Positions 15,200 to 23,758 of a stretch of DNA of 41,198 bases are shown here, piece after piece. How positions within the stretch are numbered: position 1 is the stretch's first letter; every line of letters begins with the position of its first letter. The notes under the pieces are model-generated. The model searched no databases, was not told the DNA's origin, and saw only the letters and a list, made by a program, of their open reading frames with translations. The position numbers were made by a program, and so were the translations under genes. The stretch comes from Hyphomonadaceae bacterium UBA5336 (lineage in GTDB: Bacteria > Pseudomonadota > Alphaproteobacteria > Caulobacterales > Hyphomonadaceae), in assembly GCA_002408125.1 (NCBI GenBank), contig DHQO01000017.1:2897-44094 (forward strand). Reading direction: 5' to 3'.

Positions 15200-17803
15200 A
15201 TGAAAATCCAACTGCTTACGACCAGCGCATTTGTGCTGGGCAGCCTCTGTGCCCCGATGGCCTTCGCACAGGATGCTGACGAACCTGCCGCCACCCGCAC
15301 GCTCGACACCGTGACGGTAACTGCGCAGAAGCGCGAACAGACCCTGCAGGATGTGCCTGTAGCTGTCTCCGTGGTGGGCGAGGAGCAGATTGCAAACGCC
15401 CAGGTCCTCGACCTGTCCGACCTGCAGACCCTGGTGCCCTCCCTGCGCGTGAGCACGCTGCAGAACTCGGCCCAGACGACCTTCGTCATCCGCGGCTTCG
15501 GCAATGGCGCCAACAATGCTGGTATCGAGCCCTCGGTCGGTGTGTTCATCGACGGCGTCTACCGCTCGCGTTCGGCCGCCGCGATTGCCGACCTGCCCAA
15601 CCTGGCGCGCGTGGAAGTGCTGCGCGGCCCGCAGTCGACCCTGTTCGGCAAGAACGCCTCTGCCGGTGTGATCTCGGTCGTCACCCAGGAGCCGGAGTTT
15701 GATTTCAGCGGCCTGGCCGAGGTCGGCATGACCAATTACAACGGTTACAACGCCAAGGGCTATTTCACGGGCCCGATCGCCGACAAACTCGCCTTTGCTG
15801 TGTCGGGCAATCTCAGCAAGCGTGACGGCTATACCGAAAACCTGCTCGGCGGCGAAGATGTCAACGACCGCAACCGCTATGGCGTTCGCGGTGAGCTGCT
15901 GTTTGAACCGAATGACGATCTTTCGGTTCGCCTCATGGGCGACTATTCCAATATCGACGAGATCTGCTGCACGGTCTCGGCGGTTGAGTACGGCCCGACG
16001 GGCGGCGCCATCGCCGCGCTTGGTGGGGCGCTTCTGGATACGTCAGACCCCTTCTCTTATGAAGTCTATTTCAACCAGGATCCGGTGAACGAAGTTGAAG
16101 ATCGCGGCCTGTCGGGCACGGTGGAATATGATTTCGGTCCGGCCATCCTGACCTCGATCACCGCCTATCGCGAGAATGACAGCTTCTATGACAGCGAGGT
16201 CGACTATTCCGGCGCGGACCTGATCGACTCTGTGTCCAGCGATACCGGCATCGAGACCTTCACCCAGGAATTCCGCCTGACCTCGGACACTGACGCGCCG
16301 GTGAGCTGGCTGGTCGGGGCCTTCTTCTTCAGCGAGGATGTCAACCAGCAAACCGGACTGGGCGCTGGCACGATGTTCCGCCCCTATGTCGATATCCTGG
16401 TCGACGGCGCTCCGCTCGGCCCGAACGGCACGCTGGCTGGCATCGAGCAGGCGCTGGGCTTTGACTATGGCACCTTCTACGGCGCCGACCGCCAGTCGCT
16501 GGAATACTTCACCCAGGCCGACGATTCCACGTCGCTGTTCGCCCAGCTCGACTGGGAGGTCACCGACCGCCTGACCCTGACGGGCGGCCTGAACTACACC
16601 AAGGTCGAGAAGGATGTGACGGGTTATACCGACAACAATTATGCCTTCTCCGCGTTGGAGTTCGACGGTGCCGAGGGCGCGCAGGTCCTCACCGCGCAGG
16701 GCTATGCCATGGCCTTCCCGGCCGTGTTCCAGGCCAATACCGGCCTTGCGCCGACCGACGCCAACTATGCGGCCTTCGCGACGGCTTTCCCGGATGTCTT
16801 CGCCCAGCTCCAGGCCGGCACACTGGCCCAGGTGCAGGCGGGTGTGGCCCAGCTCGATCTCAGCGACCCGGCCCAGAACCCGCTGCTCGGCCTGCAGCAA
16901 CTGCAGTTCGTGCCGCAGTTCCTCGGCTTCCCGAACAGCATCGAGGAGGGGCATTCCAATGACGAGGAAACCACCTGGACGCTGCGCGCCGCCTTTGATG
17001 TGAACGACTATATCAACATCTATGTCTCCGGCGGCACCGGCTTCAAGGCGAGCTCGTGGAACCTCTCGCGGGATTCCCGTCCCTTCACCTCCGACATGGA
17101 TGGCCTTGTCGGCGCTGGCCTGGATCAGCCGAACCAGACCTATGGCACGCGCTATGCCGGGCCGGAGAAATCCACCGTCTACGAAATCGGCGTGAAGGCC
17201 TCCTTCGATACCGCGCAGGTCAACCTGACCCTGTTCGACCAGACCATTGAGGGCTTCCAGTCGAACATCTTCACCGGTACGGGCTTTGCGCTCGCCAATG
17301 CCGGCGAGCAGTCGGCCTCCGGTGTCGAGCTGGACGTGCTCTGGCGCCCGGTCGATCCGCTGACGCTGAGCTTTGCCGGCACCTTCCTGGACCCGGTCTA
17401 TGACAGCTTTGTCGACACCGGCATTTTCGATGCCCAGGGCAACCAGATCGACCTGTCGGGCCAGACCCCGGCCGGCATCCACGAGACCTCGATCTCGACC
17501 TCTGCGCTCTATGAACACGATTTCGCCAATGGCTGGGTCGGCTTCCTGCGCGGGGAATACCAGTATGAGAGCGAGGCTCAGGTGGTCGACAATGTTCAGG
17601 GCGTCGACCGCGAAGTGAACATGGTCAACGCGTCCATGGGCCTGGAGCTGAACGATGGCTGGTCGGCCCGCCTTTGGGGGCGCAACATCTTCAATGACGA
17701 GTATTTCGTCAGCGCCTTCCCGGGCGTGGCCCAGACCGGCACCATCTATGCCTATCCGAACCAGCCGGCCACCTATGGCCTGAGCGTTCGCAAGGAGTTC
17801 TAG
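15200..17803 (+). CDS. TonB-dependent outer-membrane receptor
   Basis: 867 aa. A signal peptide ends near residue 23 (AFA/QD). The TonB-box/plug start DTVTVTAQKRE is at about 36-46, followed by VIRGFG, GVFIDGVYRSR and ARVEVLRGPQSTLFGKNASAG. A long beta-barrel ends in Phe (SVRKEF). AGGAG lies about 10 nt before the ATG. An Ala/Gln-rich stretch at about residues 490-575, with AFPAVFQAN and AFPDVFAQL segments, looks like an unusually long extracellular loop. A strong terminator follows the gene, so it is probably a single-gene unit. The ligand is unknown; neighbours (murein recycling, glycerol kinase) give no hint. Confidence 0.92.
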   Translation: MKIQLLTTSAFVLGSLCAPMAFAQDADEPAATRTLDTVTVTAQKREQTLQDVPVAVSVVGEEQIANAQVLDLSDLQTLVPSLRVSTLQNSAQTTFVIRGFGNGANNAGIEPSVGVFIDGVYRSRSAAAIADLPNLARVEVLRGPQSTLFGKNASAGVISVVTQEPEFDFSGLAEVGMTNYNGYNAKGYFTGPIADKLAFAVSGNLSKRDGYTENLLGGEDVNDRNRYGVRGELLFEPNDDLSVRLMGDYSNIDEICCTVSAVEYGPTGGAIAALGGALLDTSDPFSYEVYFNQDPVNEVEDRGLSGTVEYDFGPAILTSITAYRENDSFYDSEVDYSGADLIDSVSSDTGIETFTQEFRLTSDTDAPVSWLVGAFFFSEDVNQQTGLGAGTMFRPYVDILVDGAPLGPNGTLAGIEQALGFDYGTFYGADRQSLEYFTQADDSTSLFAQLDWEVTDRLTLTGGLNYTKVEKDVTGYTDNNYAFSALEFDGAEGAQVLTAQGYAMAFPAVFQANTGLAPTDANYAAFATAFPDVFAQLQAGTLAQVQAGVAQLDLSDPAQNPLLGLQQLQFVPQFLGFPNSIEEGHSNDEETTWTLRAAFDVNDYINIYVSGGTGFKASSWNLSRDSRPFTSDMDGLVGAGLDQPNQTYGTRYAGPEKSTVYEIGVKASFDTAQVNLTLFDQTIEGFQSNIFTGTGFALANAGEQSASGVELDVLWRPVDPLTLSFAGTFLDPVYDSFVDTGIFDAQGNQIDLSGQTPAGIHETSISTSALYEHDFANGWVGFLRGEYQYESEAQVVDNVQGVDREVNMVNASMGLELNDGWSARLWGRNIFNDEYFVSAFPGVAQTGTIYAYPNQPATYGLSVRKEF

Positions 17804-17834
17804 CACTCGGGACCCATGTTCCGATGGTCACTTG

Positions 17835-17872
17835 CGCCCGTGCCGGGAAACCGGCGCGGGCGTTTCTTTTTG
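17835..17872 (+). terminator. Rho-independent terminator of the TonB receptor gene
   Basis: The 12-bp stem CGCCCGTGCCGG/CCGGCGCGGGCG (17835-17846 and 17851-17862) has one G-U position and a GAAA tetraloop, and is followed by TTTCTTTTT. It begins 32 bp after the stop codon. Confidence 0.9.
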
Positions 17873-17946
17873 CGCTGCGACTTGCCCGGCGGCGCGCGGC
17901 CGATAGGGTCGGCGCAACAAGGGAATCTGATAAAGGGCAGGGCAAG

Positions 17947-19425
17947 ATGGGCGCGTATATCCTGGTGATCGACGAAGGTACCACCTCGACCCGCGTGATC
18001 GCTTATGACCGGGAGTTTGCCCCCCGCGCCGTCGCCCAGCAGGAACTCACCGTCACCTATCCCCGCGATGGCTGGGTGCAACAGGATGGCGAGGAAATCT
18101 GGCAGGCGAGCCTTGCCGCCTTGCGCCAGGTGTGCGCGGAGATTGGCGGGCCGGGCGAGGTGGCGGCCATTGCCATCGCCAACCAGCGCGAAACGACGCT
18201 GATCTGGGAGCGGGCGACCAGCATGCCGGTCGGCCCGGCCATTGTCTGGCAGGACCGGCGCACGCATGCCGCCTGCGATGCGCTGAAGGCCGCCGGCCAC
18301 GAGGCGAACATCAATGCCGTGACGGGCCTCCTGGCCGATCCTTATTTCTCGGCCACCAAGATCAACTGGTTGAAGGAGGAGTTCGCCCTCGCCGAGGATG
18401 ATCTCGCGGCCGGGCGATATGCCTTCGGCACGGTGGACAGCTGGCTGATCTGGAAGCTCACCGGCGGTGTGCGCCATGCCACCGACATCACCAATGCCTC
18501 ACGCACATTGCTGATGGACCTCGAGGGCGGCGACTGGTCGCCGGCCATGCTCGATCTATTCGGTGTGGCGCGGGCGCTGCTGCCCGAGATCTGCCCGAGC
18601 GGCGGGGAGTTCGGCGTGCTGGCAGACGATATCCTCGGCGCGCCGATCCCGATCCTGTCGGCGGTCGGCGACCAACAGGCCGCGCTGGTCGGCCAGGGCT
18701 GCCTGAAACCGGGCCAGGGCAAGATCACGCTCGGCACCGGGGCGTTCCTGGTGGCCAATACCGGCGCTGTGCGCCCGAAATCCGAACACGCCCTGCTCGC
18801 CACCAGTGGCTATGACACCGGCACCGGTGCGACAGCCTTCGCTCTGGAAGGTGCGATCTTCAATGCCGGCACGGTGGTGAAATGGCTGCGCGACGAGCTG
18901 GGTCTGATCGGTGCGGCAACCGATAGTGAGGCACTGGCGCGCTCGGTCTCATCCAGCGAGGGCGTCTATTTCGTGCCGGCCTTTACGGGCCTTGGTGCGC
19001 CGCACTGGAAGGCTGGGGCGCGCGGGGAGATCACCGGCATCACACGGGGAATACGGGCGGCCCATATCGTGCGTGCCGGACTGGAGGCGACGGCCTATCA
19101 GACGCTCGACCTGCTCACCGCCTTTGCCGGCGATGGCGCACCGGTGGATGTGCTGCGGGTCGATGGTGGCATGGCGGCCAATGACTGGCTGATGCAGTTC
19201 ATGGCCGATATCTGCGCCGTGCCGGTCGAGCGCCCGGAAGACATGGAAATGACCGCGCTCGGCGCGGCCGCTCTGGCGGGCATGCATCTCGGCTGGACCA
19301 GCGTGGAGGACTGGAGCGCGCACAGCGCCGGCAGCGCCACCCGGTTCGATCCGGCCATGGAAGCGGGCGAGCGCGAGGCGGCGATTGCCTGCTGGCAGCG
19401 CGCGGTCGCCAAAGCGGTTGGGTGA
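17947..19425 (+). CDS. glpK: Glycerol kinase
   Basis: 492 aa from the ATG at 17947, close to the roughly 500 aa of GlpK; AAAGGGCAGGG lies just upstream, while the upstream in-frame extension crosses the terminator and is not coding. FGGY-family motifs are clear: ILVIDEGTTSTR (ATP phosphate loop), NQRETT, IVWQDRRT, FGTVDSWLIWKLTGG, TLGTGAF and FTGLGAPHWKAGARG. The C-terminal VDGGMAANDWLMQF is the adenosine region. It phosphorylates glycerol to glycerol 3-phosphate in the cytoplasm. No glpF or glpD is present in the window. It is convergent with the sulfotransferase-like gene, with 7 bp between the stop codons. Confidence 0.95.
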   Translation: MGAYILVIDEGTTSTRVIAYDREFAPRAVAQQELTVTYPRDGWVQQDGEEIWQASLAALRQVCAEIGGPGEVAAIAIANQRETTLIWERATSMPVGPAIVWQDRRTHAACDALKAAGHEANINAVTGLLADPYFSATKINWLKEEFALAEDDLAAGRYAFGTVDSWLIWKLTGGVRHATDITNASRTLLMDLEGGDWSPAMLDLFGVARALLPEICPSGGEFGVLADDILGAPIPILSAVGDQQAALVGQGCLKPGQGKITLGTGAFLVANTGAVRPKSEHALLATSGYDTGTGATAFALEGAIFNAGTVVKWLRDELGLIGAATDSEALARSVSSSEGVYFVPAFTGLGAPHWKAGARGEITGITRGIRAAHIVRAGLEATAYQTLDLLTAFAGDGAPVDVLRVDGGMAANDWLMQFMADICAVPVERPEDMEMTALGAAALAGMHLGWTSVEDWSAHSAGSATRFDPAMEAGEREAAIACWQRAVAKAVG

Positions 19426-19432
19426 GGGTCAG

Positions 19433-20221
19433 TTACGCATATCCCAGCAGGTGGCGAAGACCCGGCAAGGCATAGTCCACCAGCCGTTTCTGCTGGTCGG
19501 GCAGTTCATCAGGCAATCGCGAATCATCCACTGTCAGATTGTCCCGTGCCGTCGAACTCTGGTTCTTGTCCGATCCGACAAGGATACGCTCCTTCCAGTC
19601 ACCGGGCCGCTTGATCCCGCAATCGGACAAGAGACACATGAAATAGGCCTCGGCCTGGGGCGTGTCGATCGCCTTTACGTGCGAAAGCAACTCCTCGAAT
19701 CGGTAGAGCCTGGCGCCTGTGCCGAGCCAGGCCGCCGCATTGAAGTTGAAAATGTCGCTCATCGGCGGCGCCTTGCCGTGGATGCCGAAGATCATCATGT
19801 TCATCAGATCTTCGGGATCATATTTCGGGCTGCGAAGATGCTCGAGCTTGCCGTCAAAATTCTCGGACATGAAAAAGCGCGCGCGTGCGATTACCCAGGA
19901 ATATGGGTCACGGACAAGCAGGATCTGGCGCATGCCCGCGACGGCGAGCGCCGATTCGTCGGAAAAGAGCAGGTGCCCCCAGCTCAGTTTCGGCTCATTC
20001 GGATTGAAGGCGCGTCCCGCATGGTGGCGTAGGTTCGGGATCTGGATGAAGGTATCATGATATTGCTGTTCGACCGGAACGAACATGCGCATGATGTTAC
20101 GTATCAGGTGCGTGCCGCATTTCGGGACCGAATTCAGAAAGACCGGGTGTTTTAGCCGAGCCTGTTCGAACTCCGTGTTCCGTTCGTTGAGATTGTCCAT
20201 TTTCATTGTGATATTGGGCAC
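19433..20221 (-). CDS. Sulfotransferase-domain protein (GTG start)
   Basis: 262 aa. The 5'-phosphosulfate loop is SVPKCGTHLIRNIM at residues 31-44 with Lys34, and the 3'-phosphate motif is LLVRDPYSWVIARARF at about 101-116 with Arg104 and Ser108. These are the two PAPS-binding hallmarks of the family. A GTG start at 20221 is preceded by GAGGAG at 7 nt. The acceptor is unknown; families with a similar outline sulfate carbohydrates, lipids or peptides. It lies 86 bp behind the large TonB receptor on the same strand, with a terminator-like hairpin between them, so expression may depend on read-through or its own promoter. Base composition is visibly more A+T-rich than the flanking glpK gene. Confidence 0.78.
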   Translation of the reverse strand: MPNITMKMDNLNERNTEFEQARLKHPVFLNSVPKCGTHLIRNIMRMFVPVEQQYHDTFIQIPNLRHHAGRAFNPNEPKLSWGHLLFSDESALAVAGMRQILLVRDPYSWVIARARFFMSENFDGKLEHLRSPKYDPEDLMNMMIFGIHGKAPPMSDIFNFNAAAWLGTGARLYRFEELLSHVKAIDTPQAEAYFMCLLSDCGIKRPGDWKERILVGSDKNQSSTARDNLTVDDSRLPDELPDQQKRLVDYALPGLRHLLGYA

Positions 20222-20249
20222 AAGAAAACTCCTCAGCGGTCAGCCCGGG

Positions 20250-20281
20250 AAAGAAAGAAGCGGCAGGTGAGCCTGCCGCTT
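20250..20281 (-). terminator. Hairpin terminator after the third TonB receptor (leftward)
   Basis: Perfect 10-bp stem AAGCGGCAGG/CCTGCCGCTT (20258-20267 and 20272-20281) with a 4-nt loop. Read leftward it is followed by CTTTCTTTCC, a broken T-run. It sits 27 bp after the receptor stop and 37 bp before the sulfotransferase start. Confidence 0.75.
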
Positions 20282-20307
20282 CCGATTTAAAACAATATCA
20301 AGCCCGA

Positions 20308-23300
20308 TTAGAAGGCCTTGTTGACGTTCACGAAGAAGGAGCGTCCCAGCCAGTCATATTGCGAGTAGAAGGCCGAGGTGCCGACCGTGCTGTATTCGCC
20401 CAGTCCCAGCGTGGTGACCGCCGGCGGCTCTTCATTGAAGAGGTTGGAGACCCCCACGCGCACGGTGACATCGTACGGGAACTCACGCGCGACCGACATT
20501 GAGTGGTAGAAGGTGTCTTCCGTCTTCAGCTTGTAGGTCACGGGCATCCCGAAATAGGTGCCGGTATTGCCGCCGAAACTGTCAATGTTCGAGGTTTTTC
20601 CGACGAAGTCGATCCCGTAATATACATTCCAGAGACCACGCTCGAAGTTCACATTGAACTCGCCGACCCACTCCGGATCCCCGGCTTCACCGTTCGTGTC
20701 GATCGGGGCACTGTTGGGGAAGAGCAGGATCTCGTCTTCCAGCTGGAAGGTGTGCTGCGTTGTGAAGACGAACGAGCCGAAGGAGAAGTCCCGGGTGTAC
20801 TCGGCCTGGACATCGATGCCCTTGTTGGTCTGCTCGGCGACGTTGATGAAGTTGTTCGTAACGTCGGTGATCAGGAAGCTGGTCGGGTTACGGCCGAACA
20901 GGTCACAGAGTGGCTCGGTACCGAAATTGTCGGACTCATAGCACCCAAGCAGGATGTTGCCCGCACCAAGCTGGTTGATCTGATCTTCGATTTCGATCTC
21001 GAAATAGTCGATCGATGCCCGGAAATCGAGCCATTCCGGCGCCCAGACGAGACCGATGTTGAACGCATCGGAGGTTTCCGCTTCAAGCGAACCGGCATTG
21101 CCGGACGCAATGATGGTTGCCGATGAGCCGGAGCCGCCATGATTGCCTGGAACCCCATCGGCAGCACAATTGTCTGCGCGGCGCTGGGAAATGTTCCCGG
21201 CGGCAAGCTCCGCGCCCCAATTGATGCAGGGGTCGACTGAACGCTGGCCAAGGAAGCTGGTCTGTTCGTCAAGGAAGAGTTCGAACAGGGCCGGTGCACG
21301 GAAGGAGGTCCCATATGTGGTCCGCGCTCGCAGGGATGGCGTGATCTGCCAGCCAAGACCGGCCTTGAAGGTCGTGTCGGAGCCGTAGACATCGACATCG
21401 GTCCAGCGCGCCGACAATGACAGATCAACCGCTTCAAAGAAGGGCTTGTCTTTCACGATCGGAATAGCCACCTCGCCGAACACGGCGGTGGTCGTTTTCG
21501 AACCTTCGGTGATACCGGCCGAAGACGATCCCCACGCATTGCCGATCTGGAAGGTTTCTGCCGGTGTGTCCTTCAGGCGTTCCGAAACGCGGTTGAAGCC
21601 GAAACCTGCGATCAGGTCACCGGCCGGCAACTCGAACAGTGGGCCGTCAACGAAGAGTTCGAACTGAGACTGTTCATAAATGGTCTTGCCGACTTCCGTC
21701 CCGAACAGGAAGGCGCGATCCTCCTCGGAGATGTTGCCTGCGAGGAATTCGGGATTGTACCAGTCGGGCGTGATGCACGGAACACCGCGCACATCCGTCA
21801 CGCCGTCAGCATCAAATGCACAGCTGCCTGTATTGAACCACTGATAGGGCGTGATGGCATCGTCGTAGATGACATCGCCTTCATACTCACCATCGGAGCG
21901 TGAGAACTGGAAGAATGCGTCATAGTTCCAGTCTGACAGGGCTGCATCGAAGCTGCCGCGGAGCCCGACAACCGCGTTGACATAGTCGACGGTCACCTTG
22001 TCATCAGCATGGTCGGTAATCGCCGTCGGGCTGAGACCGATAAAGCTGAAGCTCGTCGGATCAGCGGTAAAGCCGTTGGCGGCCAGGCCCGGCGCATTGG
22101 TGTAGACATAGCCGAAATAGTTGTAGAGATAGTCATACTGCCAGAACTGGCGGTACCCGTTCACCCTGGTCTCGCGACGGTTCAGCAGGAAGTCGCCATA
22201 GACCTGCATGTCATCGGTGAGATCATACTCGCCATTCGCATAGAAGGTCATGCGCTCGACTTCCGGAATCAGGGATTGCTGGTCCTGGAAGGGATGGTCG
22301 GCATTCATCAGGGCTTCGGAGAGAAGCGCTGTCGGCGAATATTCCGGGTCATAGACCGCGCCCGGAAGGGCGAGTTCGCCGAGCCCGACCGGATACCAGC
22401 CCGGCGCCGGGTTCAGGCCGAAGCCATTGCTCCCGAACGGGGCGAGGCCGTTGGCGGCCAGGGAGCCATCATAATCGTATTGCAGCATTTGCGGGCGGGA
22501 CTGCCATGGACGCCCGACCAGGCCGGGATCGAGGTAGTTGTACATCCAGACATGACCCCAGGCGAGGTCCGAACAGGCAAAATTGCCCGTGCGCGGATCT
22601 ATGAGATCTGCGCGGCTTCCATCCTCGTTGAAGACATAGTCCTCGCCGCAGCTGAAATAGTCACGGTCGCCCTGGGCCAGTTCTTCCTGTTTGAAATAAT
22701 CGAGCGAGACGAGGATGCGACCCTTGTTGAAGCTTGTGCCATAGGTCGCGCTTGCGCGCAGTTCTTCTCCGCCCTGTTCTTCCGGCTGGTTGTAGAAGAA
22801 GTCGATATCGGCGCCGTCCTCGGTTCGCGTGATGATGTTCACCACGCCGGCAACCGCGTCAGAGCCGTAGATCGAGGATGCACCGTCTTTCAGCACCTCG
22901 ATATTCTGTACCGCCGAAAGGGGAATAGCGTTCAGGTCAAAGGACGACACGCCGCCGCGGGTGCCGGCCGGGCCGGCGCGGCGGCCATTCAGAAGCACGA
23001 GCGTGCGGTTGGCACCGAGACCGCGCAGCGAAATCGTTTCCGTGCCGATACCGCCATTCTGGACAAAGGCGGCAGAGGTGGCCGCCGTCACCTGAGGCGA
23101 GCCGGCCGCCACCGTGGCCGTCTGAAGAAGTGTCCCGACATCGGCAATACCTTCAAGAACGGCCGAGTCGGCGGAAATGATATCGAGCGGTGCGATGCTG
23201 GTGTATTCGTTCGCAAGACGTGAACCGGTCACAACAATCTTTTCTTCGGTTCTCGTCTCATCTTCCGTCGTTTCGGAAACCCTTTCGACGTCGGCAGGAT

Positions 23301-23394
23301 CCTCTTGGGCTGCGGCGCTGAAGGTCAGTCCGCCCCACAAGGTCGTGAAAGCCGCCGTACCCAAAAGGAAGTTGTTCAAGCTCTTTGTTCTCAT
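20308..23394 (-). CDS. Large TonB-dependent outer-membrane receptor
   Basis: 1028 aa from the ATG at 23394, which has GAGAGG 7 nt upstream; an in-frame ATG at 23478 would add 28 non-signal residues and is rejected. The signal peptide ends near residue 29 (AAA/Q). After an acidic linker comes EKIVVTGSRLA at about 51-61, the plug start of the 900-1100-aa receptors common in Caulobacterales and Sphingomonadales. RGLGANRTLVLLNGRR, IEVLKDGASSIYGSDAVAGVVNIIT and a Phe-ending barrel (NVNKAF) follow. This subtype is usually linked to peptides, oligosaccharides or other large nutrients. A divergent secreted S9 peptidase lies 364 bp away and suggests peptide uptake; that is inference. Confidence 0.92.
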   Translation of the reverse strand: MRTKSLNNFLLGTAAFTTLWGGLTFSAAAQEDPADVERVSETTEDETRTEEKIVVTGSRLANEYTSIAPLDIISADSAVLEGIADVGTLLQTATVAAGSPQVTAATSAAFVQNGGIGTETISLRGLGANRTLVLLNGRRAGPAGTRGGVSSFDLNAIPLSAVQNIEVLKDGASSIYGSDAVAGVVNIITRTEDGADIDFFYNQPEEQGGEELRASATYGTSFNKGRILVSLDYFKQEELAQGDRDYFSCGEDYVFNEDGSRADLIDPRTGNFACSDLAWGHVWMYNYLDPGLVGRPWQSRPQMLQYDYDGSLAANGLAPFGSNGFGLNPAPGWYPVGLGELALPGAVYDPEYSPTALLSEALMNADHPFQDQQSLIPEVERMTFYANGEYDLTDDMQVYGDFLLNRRETRVNGYRQFWQYDYLYNYFGYVYTNAPGLAANGFTADPTSFSFIGLSPTAITDHADDKVTVDYVNAVVGLRGSFDAALSDWNYDAFFQFSRSDGEYEGDVIYDDAITPYQWFNTGSCAFDADGVTDVRGVPCITPDWYNPEFLAGNISEEDRAFLFGTEVGKTIYEQSQFELFVDGPLFELPAGDLIAGFGFNRVSERLKDTPAETFQIGNAWGSSSAGITEGSKTTTAVFGEVAIPIVKDKPFFEAVDLSLSARWTDVDVYGSDTTFKAGLGWQITPSLRARTTYGTSFRAPALFELFLDEQTSFLGQRSVDPCINWGAELAAGNISQRRADNCAADGVPGNHGGSGSSATIIASGNAGSLEAETSDAFNIGLVWAPEWLDFRASIDYFEIEIEDQINQLGAGNILLGCYESDNFGTEPLCDLFGRNPTSFLITDVTNNFINVAEQTNKGIDVQAEYTRDFSFGSFVFTTQHTFQLEDEILLFPNSAPIDTNGEAGDPEWVGEFNVNFERGLWNVYYGIDFVGKTSNIDSFGGNTGTYFGMPVTYKLKTEDTFYHSMSVAREFPYDVTVRVGVSNLFNEEPPAVTTLGLGEYSTVGTSAFYSQYDWLGRSFFVNVNKAF

Positions 23395-23758
23395 GATTAT
23401 CCTCTCTAAGGGGCCTGGAACACACAACAGGTAGGCGGGTTCGTTCCGGTCCGTCTTGTTGCACCGCAAGATGGACACCCCCTACGCCCGGCGAGAGTGC
23501 CCGCATTCAATCGAAAATCAATGCGGCGGTCACGCGGCTGACACAATTCGAGCATCTGTGTGACATTAATGCACAAGTGGGTCCCTGCCGGTCGAAAACG
23601 CGGCAGTTGCATCCAAAGGACTGCGCCCGGACGGCAGATTCATGCGCGTTTGCGCCCCTGGGCGAATTTTGTTTTGTGTGCGGTCACGTGTGTCTCACAC
23701 GTTGACCTTCCGCTTCGATCCCGCATGTTACGGCGCGACAGTCCGGGGAGGCATTTCC
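23395..23758. other. Divergent intergenic region, receptor/S9 peptidase
   Basis: 364 bp without a convincing gene. It contains the inverted repeat ACGTGTG-TCT-CACACGT (23686-23702) overlapping a possible rightward -35 TTGACC (23702-23707), with ATGTTA (23725-23730) at 17 bp. A looser ACACA...TGTGT repeat lies near 23540-23565. These may be regulator-binding sites for the divergent genes. Evidence is by eye only. Confidence 0.35.

Noticed and set aside
16043..17806. Long open frame antisense to the second TonB receptor
   Set aside because: It mirrors the codon bias of the high-G+C sense gene, has no ribosome-binding site, and its Arg/Gly/Ile/Asp-rich product resembles no family. Similar antisense frames opposite nuoF (33575-35041), the first receptor (8561-9838) and nuoD (30559-31890) were rejected for the same reason.
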